NCBI GenBank assembly: GCA_963778525.1
Contig: CAVZUJ010000008.1
Location: forward strand, 1 to 64,000
Direction: 5' to 3'
Origin: Schlegelella_A sp963778525
GTDB taxonomy: Bacteria; Pseudomonadota; Gammaproteobacteria; Burkholderiales; Burkholderiaceae_C
DNA: 64,000 nt
In this document: positions 19,100 through 29,589 of the stretch, one piece after another
How positions within the stretch are numbered: position 1 is the stretch's first letter
Layout of the letters: the number at the start of each line of letters is the position of its first letter
Program-made: the position numbers and the translations under genes
The notes under the pieces: model-generated
Databases searched by the model: none
Told to the model about the DNA's origin: nothing
The model's input: the letters and a program-made list of their open reading frames with translations, nothing else

Positions 19100-19863
19100 C
19101 GATCCTGCGTGTCGAAGCCGTCAGCGTGGCCCTGGGCAGCACGCAGGCGTTGCGCGAGGTGAGCCTCGACATCGGCGCCGGCTGGACGGCGGTCGTCGGC
19201 CCGAACGGCGCTGGCAAGTCGACCTTGCTGCGTCTGCTCGCCGGCCTGCAGGCGCCGCAGAGCGGCGAAGTGCGGATCGATGGCCGGCCGCTCGCCTCGC
19301 TCTCCGACCGCGAGCGCGCCCTGCGCCTGGCCTGGCTCGCGCAGCAGGGCGAGTCCACCGGCGAGCTGACGGTTCGCGAGGTGGTGCAGCTCGGTCGGCT
19401 GGCGCGCCAGGGTCTGTTCGGCGCAGTCACGGCCGACGACGAGCGATGTGTCGAGCAGGCCATGGCCGAGGCCGAGTGTTCGGCCTGGCAGGAGCGACGC
19501 CTGCACGAGCTCTCCGGTGGCGAGCGGCAACGTGTCTTCGTCGCCCGCGCCCTGGCCGTGCAGGCTCCGCTGCTGCTGCTCGACGAGCCGACGACGCATC
19601 TCGATCCGCCGCATCAGATCGCCCTGGTGCGGCTGATTCGTCAACAAGCGCGGGCCGGCGTGTCGGTGGTCAGCGCGCTGCACGACCTGACGCTTGCGTT
19701 TCTCGCCGACCGGCTGGTGATCATGGAGCGCGGTCGCATTCGCGCCGGCGGCGCCAGCGACGACCCCGAGCTGCACCGCGAGCTGGTCGATGTGTTCGCC
19801 GGCGCGATACGCGTCGCGCAATTCGAAGGGCGCTGGATGGTGATTCCGTGCCTCGAACCGTAG
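19096..19863 (+). CDS. btuD: Cobalamin ABC transporter ATP-binding protein BtuD
   Basis: 255 residues. Walker A 'GPNGAGKSTLLRLLAG', Q-loop 'LAWLAQQGESTGELTV', signature 'ELSGGERQRVFVARA', Walker B 'LLLLDEPTTHLD', D-loop and switch His in 'SALHDLTLAF' are complete. This is the siderophore/B12-type ATPase class. It is translationally coupled to btuC by a 4-bp overlap and is the last gene of the riboswitch-controlled operon, ending 31 bp before a convergent BtuF-like gene. Confidence 0.92.
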   Translation: MTILRVEAVSVALGSTQALREVSLDIGAGWTAVVGPNGAGKSTLLRLLAGLQAPQSGEVRIDGRPLASLSDRERALRLAWLAQQGESTGELTVREVVQLGRLARQGLFGAVTADDERCVEQAMAEAECSAWQERRLHELSGGERQRVFVARALAVQAPLLLLDEPTTHLDPPHQIALVRLIRQQARAGVSVVSALHDLTLAFLADRLVIMERGRIRAGGASDDPELHRELVDVFAGAIRVAQFEGRWMVIPCLEP

Positions 19864-19894
19864 CGGCCGGCGGACGGTCCGCCTCGAAGGATTT

Positions 19895-20764
19895 CTAGGG
19901 CGCGCGGCCTTCTTGTGCCAGCGACCAGGCAGCGAAGATCCGATGCAGCTGCTCGAGGCCGTCGGTCAGCGCCGCCGGCCCGGGCTGCAGGATGTCGCAC
20001 GACTTGATTTCGTGCAGGCGGCTGGCGCGCACCGCGGGAATGTCCTGCCAGCCCGGTCGATTCGTCACCTTCTCGGGCCGGAATTTCTTTCCGCACCAGG
20101 AGCCGACGATGACGTCGGGGGCGCGCCGCGCAACTTCCAGCGGATCGGCGATGACGCGGCCCGCGCCCATGCGCTGCACGCCGAGCTCGGGAAAGATGTC
20201 GTCGCCGCCGGCCATGCCGATCAGCTCGGACACCCACTGGATGGCGCTGATCATGGGCTCGTCCCATTCTTCGAAGTAGACGCGTGGGCGCGGCCGGCCT
20301 TCGCTCGCCGTGGCGATTTCGCGAAAGCGTCTCTCGCGATCGCCGATCCACTGCTCGGCGCGATCCTGAGCGCCGACGAGGTTGGCCATCAGCCGCATCG
20401 TGGCGAGCAGCTCCGGGATGCTTCGCTGGTTGGTGATGAGGACGTTGAGGCCGGCTCGAATCAGCTTGTCGGCAAGGGCCGCCTGCATGTCCGAGAAGCC
20501 GACGACGAGATCGGGTTCGAGGGCCACGATCCGATCGATCTTGCCGTCGAGAAAGGCCGAGACACGGGGTTTTTCCTCGCGTGCGCGGCGTGGCCTGACG
20601 GTGTAGCCCGAAATGCCGACGATCCGTTCGTCTTCACCCAGCAGGTAGAGCCACTCGGTCGTCTCTTCGGTCAGGCAGACGATTCGCTGGGGACCTACCG
20701 CGCGGTGGGAGCCGATCATCAACGCGGATTTGCCTGTTGCTGCAATGGAAGACGGCTCGATCAT
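19895..20764 (-). CDS. BtuF-like cobalamin-binding family protein without signal peptide
   Basis: 289 residues beginning at ATG 20764. It has the class III binding-protein fold of BtuF ('RIVCLTEETTEWLYLLGE', 'RIVALEPDLVVGFSDMQ', 'RVYFEEWDEPMISAIQWVSEL', 'VIVGSWCGKKFRPEKV', 'LQPGPAALTDGLEQLH') but no export signal, so it is probably cytoplasmic. Close relatives are widespread in proteobacteria, usually near btu or cobalamin genes and annotated only as 'cobalamin-binding protein'. Its job is not known; corrinoid salvage or handling is a guess. It converges on btuD and does not lie behind the riboswitch. An in-frame extension upstream of 20764 exists but has no family-like sequence. Confidence 0.85.
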   Translation of the reverse strand: MIEPSSIAATGKSALMIGSHRAVGPQRIVCLTEETTEWLYLLGEDERIVGISGYTVRPRRAREEKPRVSAFLDGKIDRIVALEPDLVVGFSDMQAALADKLIRAGLNVLITNQRSIPELLATMRLMANLVGAQDRAEQWIGDRERRFREIATASEGRPRPRVYFEEWDEPMISAIQWVSELIGMAGGDDIFPELGVQRMGAGRVIADPLEVARRAPDVIVGSWCGKKFRPEKVTNRPGWQDIPAVRASRLHEIKSCDILQPGPAALTDGLEQLHRIFAAWSLAQEGRAP

Positions 20765-20830
20765 AGAGCTTGAGCCGCGCCCCGCGGCCACGTCCGGACG
20801 AGGCGGCGCGCCAGCGCTAGAGTCTGGCCC

Positions 20831-21100
20831 GTGGGCATCTCCGAATCGATCACCAGCGAGGACGAATTCCGGTCGAAGTGGCCCGGGCACGCCGAGGCGG
20901 TCTTCGCCTACGTGAAGCACGAACCCGCGCTGGCCTGGGTCTTCGCCCGTGCCGTCGTGCGCCGCCCGTATCTCGCCACGGTGCTTTTCGAAGCGGTCGA
21001 GAGCTCCGGCGAGCGAACGGAGCTCTGGCTCAGCGTCGCTTCGGACGGCGACGACGGCTGGTCGATACAGCCGGTCTTGACGGGGCGCGCCAGCGGCTGA
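20831..21100 (+). CDS. Small conserved-looking protein, unknown function
   Basis: 89 residues from GTG 20831, divergent from the BtuF-like gene (66 bp apart). An acidic N-terminus ('SESITSEDEFRSKWPGHAEA') precedes a mixed segment with strand-like runs ('YLATVLFEAVESSGERTELWLSVAS'). No signal or membrane segment. Not recognised; the codon use looks like a real gene of this genome. Coding status is fairly likely, function unknown. Confidence 0.5.
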   Translation: MGISESITSEDEFRSKWPGHAEAVFAYVKHEPALAWVFARAVVRRPYLATVLFEAVESSGERTELWLSVASDGDDGWSIQPVLTGRASG

Positions 21101-21107
21101 CGCGCCA

Positions 21108-21947
21108 TCAAGCGGCGGCGCGAGGTTTCCTTCGACGCGCCAGGAAATGGACGGCCGCGAGGCCCGCGAGCAGCATGGCGTAGGTGTCCGGTTCGGGTAT
21201 TGCCAGCACGGGCTGAAGCGAAGCGTTCGTGAAGCCGGCGCTGTTGAGCGAGACGAAGTCGGTCGGGACCAGCGAATCGATATGGCCCATCAAGGCAAAG
21301 CTGCCGGTATTTCCGGGATTGCCCGAGGGCTGTATGAATTCCTCATATACCCGTGCGCTGTTCGTGCCTTCGACCGGCAGGCCGTTGACGTCCGTGATGT
21401 AGAAATAGTCGGCCTCGTCGGCGGGGATGCCATCGTCCGGGGACGTGCTCACCAGGTGCAGGAGTCCGGAAAACGTGTGCCCGTTCAACGTCGGATCGCT
21501 CGACTGGGTCGTCAGGAGAAAGCCGACATCGGCTTGCGGATACCACTGTCCATTGGTGAAGCTGAAGGTGCCGAGCGCGAAGTTCTGGCCGGCAACGACG
21601 TCGGCGCCGCCGCCCGCAAACCCGAAGCCGTTGGCCAGGGGAAAGGGCGGGTCGAAGCCCGCCTGCCCGTAGCTGAAGTCGAGGCTCGTGGTGGGTACCG
21701 CGAAATTCAGGGTGTTGCTCTCGTAGTAGTCGATCGCGCCGTTGCTTCCGACCACCGTTCCGCTCGAGGTCAGTGCCGACCCGTTGACCAGGGACTGCCG
21801 GACCGAGGGGTCGAACATCCACGTCGAAAACGAAGTAAACGTGCCTGTCACGGTCACCGGCGAGGCCTGCGTTGCAGTGACCATACCCAGCGCAAGTGCC
21901 AGGGCCGATGTCACGTGAATGGCGGTGCTGCCAAGTCGATGGTTCAT
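21108..21947 (-). CDS. PEP-CTERM sorting domain protein
   Basis: 279 residues. A signal peptide (about 1-28, 'TSALALALGMVTATQAS') is followed by a secreted domain rich in Ser, Thr, Gly and Asn, and the last 26 residues are a PEP-CTERM signal: 'IPEPDTYAMLLAGLAAVHF' then the basic cluster ARRRKPRAAA. Such proteins are cut and sorted to the envelope or outside by exosortase (EpsH/XrtA) in bacteria that make exopolysaccharide. GAAGGAAGG precedes ATG 21947 at the right distance. No exosortase gene is in this window. The secreted domain itself was not recognised. Confidence 0.9.
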   Translation of the reverse strand: MNHRLGSTAIHVTSALALALGMVTATQASPVTVTGTFTSFSTWMFDPSVRQSLVNGSALTSSGTVVGSNGAIDYYESNTLNFAVPTTSLDFSYGQAGFDPPFPLANGFGFAGGGADVVAGQNFALGTFSFTNGQWYPQADVGFLLTTQSSDPTLNGHTFSGLLHLVSTSPDDGIPADEADYFYITDVNGLPVEGTNSARVYEEFIQPSGNPGNTGSFALMGHIDSLVPTDFVSLNSAGFTNASLQPVLAIPEPDTYAMLLAGLAAVHFLARRRKPRAAA

Positions 21948-22129
21948 TTGCCTTCCTTCATTCGTTTCGTCGTCGGCGTCGCACTCCGCCACTGTCCTTC
22001 CGAGGGTGAAAGCAGCGTGGTTTCCGGTCAATACCGCGACCAGGGTATTCGGCGCGACGAAAGCGGCTTCGCCGCGCGGGCGGAGGACAGCGCCGACAAT
22101 CCGGCGTCGCCCCATCGCGGAGGAAGCGC

Positions 22130-22366
22130 GTGAAGCTCTATGACATCGAAGTGCAGCGCCTGAAGTCGACCCGGCACGACAAGGGCGTCATCGAGTTGGG
22201 GGTCGACGTGTTGGTGTTGCCCAAGCCCCTGCGTGACGACGAGGTGGCGACCAGCGCCCTTCGCCTGCCGGTCGAGCACGCCCGGTCCCTGCTCATCCTG
22301 CTCAAGCAGCAGCTGGCCGAGGTGGATAAATCGCAGCCGCGCAGTCGGCGTTCCGGACGAAGCTGA
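22130..22366 (+). CDS. Small protein of unknown function
   Basis: 78 residues from GTG 22130, with a strong ribosome site GGAGG at 22119-22123, which decides this start. The sequence 'MKLYDIEVQRLKSTRHDKGV' continues into two more strand-like segments and a helix 'HARSLLILLKQQLAEVD', ending in a basic tail. No cysteine, signal or membrane segment. Not recognised. It converges on the kinase gene, 40 bp away. Confidence 0.6.
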   Translation: MKLYDIEVQRLKSTRHDKGVIELGVDVLVLPKPLRDDEVATSALRLPVEHARSLLILLKQQLAEVDKSQPRSRRSGRS

Positions 22367-22406
22367 GGTCCAGGCGCGGCTGCTCGACAGGCCTGCCCGC
22401 CGGTGC

Positions 22407-25253
<2,847 letters not shown>

Positions 25254-25430
25254 GGGACGGGGTCTGTGGAACAAGCGCAAGCCGGCTTCGAAACCGGACA
25301 GGCCGCGTCTCGCGCCGCGCAGCACGCGCCGATCAGCGCTCCGGTTTGCGGACCGATCGCCTGGCACCGATGGTGCCCGATTTGCAGGGCGGGAATCGAT
25401 CCGGGCAAGCGAGCCTGAGAAAATCCTGTC

Positions 25431-26498
25431 GTGGCCGAGGATCTCCGAGTGCGTCTGGATCGAAACGTCGTTGCGGCGATCGCTGCCGCCTTGCTGTTCG
25501 GCCTGAGCATGCCGCTGGCCAAGATGCTCGTCGGCGATGTGCCGCCGCTGCTGCTGGCCGGTCTTCTCTACGTCGGCTCCGGACTCGGACTCGCGATCCT
25601 GCTCGCCGGACGCCTCGCCGCCGGTGCGGGCTCCGGCATCACGTGGCCGCGCGGCGCCGAGCTCGGGTCGCTGCTCGGCGCCATCGTCGCCGGCGGCGCA
25701 GTCGGTCCGTTCCTGCTGATGTACGGCCTGCGAGCGACGGATGCGGCATCGGCCTCGCTCATCCTCAACCTCGAGGGCGTGTTCACGGCGTTGCTCGCCT
25801 GGTTCGTGTTCAGGGAGAACTTCGATCGACGCATCGCCTGGGGCATGGCCGCGATCGTCGCCGGCGGCGTCGTGCTTTCGGCGGCTGGACCCCTGCGGTC
25901 GCAAGGCCTCGTCGGGCCGCTCGCCATCGCCGGGGCTTGCCTCGCCTGGGCCGTCGACAACAACCTGACGCGCCGGGTCGCCCTGCACGATGCGATGTCG
26001 ATCGCCTGCGCCAAGGGACTGGCTGCCGGCAGTGTCAGCATCGTGCTCGCGCTCGTCGCCGGTGCCGCGATGCCGCCCGCGGGCATCGTGCTGCAGGCCG
26101 GCCTGCTCGGCTTTTTCGGCTACGGCCTCAGCCTGACGCTCTTCGTGGTGGCGCTGCGCGGACTCGGCGCGGCGCGCACCGGCGCCTACTTTTCATTGGC
26201 GCCCTTCCTCGGCGCGGCGCTGGCGCTGGCGTTCGGGGCGCCGTTCACGCTCGCGCTCGTGCTGGCCGCGGTGCTGATGGCAACGGGCGTCTGGCTGCAC
26301 CTCAGCGAGCAGCACGCACACGCGCACAGCCACTCAGCCCTGGCGCACGAGCACATGCACGTGCACGACGAGCATCATCAGCACCGGCATGCGCCGGGGC
26401 AAGGCGAGGAAGAACCGCATGCGCACGCCCACACGCACGAAGCGCTCCGGCATGCCCATGCGCACTATCCCGACGCGCATCATCGGCACGAGCACTGA
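25431..26498 (+). CDS. EamA/DMT family transporter with long His-rich C-terminal tail
   Basis: 355 residues. Ten membrane helices in two EamA repeats (about 10-145 and 155-295), with 'NLEGVFTALLAWFVFRE' and 'FSLAPFLGAALALAF' as typical repeat ends. After residue 295 comes a tail of about 60 residues that is roughly 40 percent His ('HAHAHSHSALAHEH', 'HHQHRHAPG', 'HAHYPDAHHRHEH'). His-rich tails bind zinc, nickel or cobalt, and are common in metal exporters. The convergent neighbour is a NiCoT nickel/cobalt transporter, so a role in that metal's traffic is a reasonable idea, though DMT transporters mostly move metabolites. GTG 25431; GTG 25449 is an alternative. Confidence 0.85.
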   Translation: MAEDLRVRLDRNVVAAIAAALLFGLSMPLAKMLVGDVPPLLLAGLLYVGSGLGLAILLAGRLAAGAGSGITWPRGAELGSLLGAIVAGGAVGPFLLMYGLRATDAASASLILNLEGVFTALLAWFVFRENFDRRIAWGMAAIVAGGVVLSAAGPLRSQGLVGPLAIAGACLAWAVDNNLTRRVALHDAMSIACAKGLAAGSVSIVLALVAGAAMPPAGIVLQAGLLGFFGYGLSLTLFVVALRGLGAARTGAYFSLAPFLGAALALAFGAPFTLALVLAAVLMATGVWLHLSEQHAHAHSHSALAHEHMHVHDEHHQHRHAPGQGEEEPHAHAHTHEALRHAHAHYPDAHHRHEH

Positions 26499-26513
26499 GC
26501 GCGGCCGCGGCCG

Positions 26514-27356
26514 CTAGTCCGGTCGGTTCGGTAGCGGCTCGCGCACCGCACGCGCCGGGCGGGCAAGTCGCTGGCCGACCATGAAGCTGGCCAGGAGCAC
26601 GGCGATGACGCCGGTGCCGAACCAGAGCTCCTTGCCCTGCGCCCAGGCGTCGGCGGCAGGCACCAGCAATGTCGCCAGCACCATCGCCGCAGTCAGCAGG
26701 CTGACGCCGGCCACGGCGAGCGCCAGCACGCGCGAGGCCACCTGGGCGCTGCGATCGCTGCGCCGAATGAGCCGCGCCACCCAATAGCCGTTGGCGCCGT
26801 CGGTCAGCAGCATGCCGAAGGTGAACAGCAAGCCGAGCATGAGAGCCGAGTGCCAGCCGCCGAATTGGGCGGCCGTGACCGCGAACAGGGCGGCTTGGCT
26901 GAAGGTGTCGAACGAGAGCGCGAACAAGGTGCCCACCGCCATCACCGTGAGCGGGTGGCCGGCACGAAGAAGCTTGGCGAAGACGCCGCTGCGCCAGCCC
27001 CTGAGTCGGGCCAGTTCGCCTTCGGGCGTGCGCAGCACCGCGGCGATGTTCATGGCGCCGAGGAGCACGAGCACGACGATCGAGATCCACGAGCCCGTCG
27101 CTTCGAGCCAGCGTGGCGGATGCCAGGTCTCGGCCAGCAGCGACACGCCCAGGGCGACTGCAATGACGACGACGCCATGCCCGATCGAGAACAGCGCGCC
27201 GCAGACGCGCGCCAGGCGCGGCCGGACCCGGGCGTTGTGATAGGTCATGCCGTCGACGGCGGCCAGATGGTCGGCGTCGAAACCATGCCGGATGCCGAGC
27301 AGCAACACGACCAGGGCCAGGGCGAGGAAATCGTTCGGAAGGGAGGTCGTGGCCAT
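26514..27356 (-). CDS. NiCoT family nickel/cobalt transporter (HoxN/NixA type)
   Basis: 280 residues and about seven to eight helices. The family signature appears as 'GIRHGFDADHLAAVDG' in helix 2 (the RHAxDADHI motif binding Ni2+ or Co2+), with further motifs 'ALFSIGHGVVVIA' and 'LFALSFDTFSQAALFA'. These are high-affinity inner-membrane permeases. No urease or hydrogenase genes are in the window; with the btu operon nearby, cobalt supply for corrinoids is possible but the metal cannot be decided from sequence. Start ATG 27356. It converges on the His-tailed transporter, stops only 16 bp apart. Confidence 0.92.
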   Translation of the reverse strand: MATTSLPNDFLALALVVLLLGIRHGFDADHLAAVDGMTYHNARVRPRLARVCGALFSIGHGVVVIAVALGVSLLAETWHPPRWLEATGSWISIVVLVLLGAMNIAAVLRTPEGELARLRGWRSGVFAKLLRAGHPLTVMAVGTLFALSFDTFSQAALFAVTAAQFGGWHSALMLGLLFTFGMLLTDGANGYWVARLIRRSDRSAQVASRVLALAVAGVSLLTAAMVLATLLVPAADAWAQGKELWFGTGVIAVLLASFMVGQRLARPARAVREPLPNRPD

Positions 27357-27483
27357 CGCTTGCGCAGTCTATCGACGCCTCGTCCTCGGCTTTCGCGTTC
27401 AATTTGCACGCTGTCGGCCGGATTGTTCGTCATCCCGGCTCGCGGCGGCGGCATAGTGGCGCAGGGAATTGGCAGGAGGCCGA

Positions 27484-27666
27484 ATGAAGCCCTTCATCGT
27501 CGCATTTCTCGCGGCGGCGCTCGCGCTCTATCTGAACCGTTTTGCGGAACCGCGCTGGTATCCGCTCGCGCCCGACATGGACCGCTGGCTGTCGGTCTCG
27601 CTCGGTCTCTTCGTCTTCCTGGCCGTCTTCAAGATCCTCTCGCCGCGGCGCTCTTCGCTCGATTGA
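27484..27666 (+). CDS. Small membrane protein, unknown
   Basis: 60 residues from ATG 27484, with GGCAGGAGG upstream at 27471-27479. Two short hydrophobic segments ('PFIVAFLAAALALYLNRF' and 'LSVSLGLFVFLAVFKIL') would give a two-helix hairpin in the membrane. No family recognised. The ribosome site and hydrophobic pattern favour a real gene. Confidence 0.6.
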   Translation: MKPFIVAFLAAALALYLNRFAEPRWYPLAPDMDRWLSVSLGLFVFLAVFKILSPRRSSLD

Positions 27667-27718
27667 GGCGGCGCTGCCTTTGCCGCGGCGCAGTCTTCAA
27701 GGCTGATCGCTCATCGAC

Positions 27719-28729
27719 ATGCGCGTGGCTTCCCTCGTGTCCGCGTGCGCGCTCGCGGCGCTCGTGGCGCTGCCGGCTCCCGCGCACGCGCTCTCGCCCG
27801 CAGAGGTGTTCCAGAAGGTCTCGCCGAGCGTCTGGCGGATCCGGACCTATGACCGGGAGGGCGTGCCTCTGGCGCAAGGAAGCGCCGTGGTCATCGCGCC
27901 CGAAACGCTGGTCACGAATTGCCATGTGCTGGGCAAGGCCGACCGATTCGTCGTCGTTCGCGAAAAAGTCTCGTACGCAGGCAAGCTCGAACTCTGGGAT
28001 CCCGAGCGCGATGTCTGCCAGGTGAAGGCCGCGGGCCTGGGCGCGCCGGCGGTTCGTCTGGGCGACGCGAGCGCCGTCTTCGTCGGCCAGAACGTCTTCG
28101 CGCTCGGCAATCCGCTCGGTCTCGAGCTGACGCTCAGCGCCGGACTCGTCTCGAGCCTGCGCCGCGACGCGGCGCAGCGCATCGTCGCCATCCAGATCTC
28201 CGCCCCGATCTCGCACGGCTCGAGCGGCGGCGGTCTTTTCGACGAGCAGGCTCGCCTGATCGGCGTCACCTCGAGCGGAATGCAGGACGGACAGAACCTC
28301 AACTTCGCGTTGCCGGTGAACTGGATCACCGAGCTGCCGCAGCGACACGCGACGCGCGAAGCTGCACTGCCGGTGGACACGACGCGCTTCGACGGCAACT
28401 GGAAGGTGGCGGTGGCGTGCCCGGCTTTGTCGAACGGAGTCGCTGCCTATCGCTTCGAGTTTCCCGCGCAGGTGACGAACAGCAATCTGCGTGGCCGCTA
28501 CGGCGAAGAAGGACGCGCCAGCTCGATGCTGCTCGAAGGCACGATCGCATCCGACGGACGCTCCACGCTGTCGGCCACCGGCCTGACTGGCGATGCGCGC
28601 TACAACTTCGACCATGCCCAGCCGATGGCGCGCTACACCTATCACGTCAACGCCCATTTCGACGCGACCTACGGCTCGGGCCAGCGTGTCGAAAGCCGCC
28701 AGTGCGAGCTGACGTTCGCCAAGCAGTGA
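27719..28729 (+). CDS. Secreted trypsin-like serine protease (S1/DegP type)
   Basis: 336 residues with a signal peptide (about 1-25, ending 'PAHAL'). The catalytic triad is visible: His in 'VTNCHVLG', Asp in 'PERDVCQV' and Ser in 'SHGSSGGGLFDEQ'. The protease domain covers about 28-210. The C-terminal 120 residues are not PDZ and form an extra beta-rich domain with cysteines in 'VAVACPAL' and 'ESRQCELTF'. It is like DegP/HtrA in the catalytic domain but is not a full HtrA. Target and function are unknown. Confidence 0.88.
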   Translation: MRVASLVSACALAALVALPAPAHALSPAEVFQKVSPSVWRIRTYDREGVPLAQGSAVVIAPETLVTNCHVLGKADRFVVVREKVSYAGKLELWDPERDVCQVKAAGLGAPAVRLGDASAVFVGQNVFALGNPLGLELTLSAGLVSSLRRDAAQRIVAIQISAPISHGSSGGGLFDEQARLIGVTSSGMQDGQNLNFALPVNWITELPQRHATREAALPVDTTRFDGNWKVAVACPALSNGVAAYRFEFPAQVTNSNLRGRYGEEGRASSMLLEGTIASDGRSTLSATGLTGDARYNFDHAQPMARYTYHVNAHFDATYGSGQRVESRQCELTFAKQ

Positions 28730-28754
28730 AACTCTCGGCGGGTCGCGCGAGCGG

Positions 28755-29174
28755 CTAGCGAAACCAGTTGACGAGAAAGAAGCAGGCGAGGGCGCCCATG
28801 CCGAGCAGAAAGCCGACAAGCGTCAAGCCCATCGTCACGAGGTAGGCGCGGGTGTCGCTGGAAGACATGCGAAGCGCGCCGACCGGTGGGCCGTTGGCGA
28901 GAAGGACCATGTAGGTCACGCTGGCGAAGAAGAGGCTGACGAAAAAGGCCGCGACGGCGATGCCGACAGCGCCGCGCTGCACCGGCTGCACGAACGCCTT
29001 CTCGATCAGCGAGGCAACGAGCACGAGCGCGCCGGCATCGAGCGTCACCAGATGGCGCAGATAGTCGCAGAGCGCGCGCCGCTGCTCGATGCGCGCGCTG
29101 TCGATCTCGTCATCGCCCATCGCGCCGGGGGCGGTTTCGACGAAAGAGGTCGGGCGCCAGTCCTTTGCCTTCAT
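28755..29174 (-). CDS. Predicted inner-membrane protein, unknown
   Basis: 139 residues with a soluble N-terminal third ('DDEIDSARIEQRRALCDYL') and three membrane helices (about 46-63, 70-93 and 110-134). No family recognised. It is followed on the same strand after 17 bp spacing by a further small gene, which is read before it; the two may be co-transcribed. Confidence 0.65.
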   Translation of the reverse strand: MKAKDWRPTSFVETAPGAMGDDEIDSARIEQRRALCDYLRHLVTLDAGALVLVASLIEKAFVQPVQRGAVGIAVAAFFVSLFFASVTYMVLLANGPPVGALRMSSSDTRAYLVTMGLTLVGFLLGMGALACFFLVNWFR

Positions 29175-29190
29175 GGCCGATGCGAATGCA

Positions 29191-29388
29191 TCAATCGCGC
29201 CGCCGCGTATGCAGGGTCGCGAAATTCAGCGCCAGGGCGGCCAGAACTCCGGTGACCACAGCGGGGTCGGCGGCGCCGGCGGCCGAGGCGATCTCGGCCG
29301 CCGTCTGGTACTGTCGTCGCGTCAGCTCCTCGGCGCGTGCCAGGTCCTGGGTGATGATGTTGGCCCGATGCTCGGTCGGTGTGGCCAT
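29191..29388 (-). CDS. Small protein, unknown (possible membrane-associated)
   Basis: 65 residues from ATG 29388, decided by an AGGAG ribosome site six to ten bases upstream. An N-terminal helix 'IITQDLARAEELTRRQYQ' is followed by an Ala-rich segment ('VVTGVLAALALNFATLH') that could sit in or on the membrane and a basic end (TRRRD). Not recognised. Upstream frame extension to 29550 has no gene-like features and was left out. Confidence 0.55.
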   Translation of the reverse strand: MATPTEHRANIITQDLARAEELTRRQYQTAAEIASAAGAADPAVVTGVLAALALNFATLHTRRRD

Positions 29389-29589
29389 CGCTTGCTCCTG
29401 AGGTGTGCCGCGAGTATCCCCGGCAGGCGCCGGGCAGATGCAATTGCTTGCAAGACTGGCATTTCTGCGCCTGCCGCGCGCGCCGAACGGACGATTGGCG
29501 CGTTTCCTCGTGCCGGTTTGCACGTCGCTTCGAGGTCGGGCGTTTGGCACAGAACCTGCGGCTTTTCGGGGCGGTTACAGGAGGTATCG

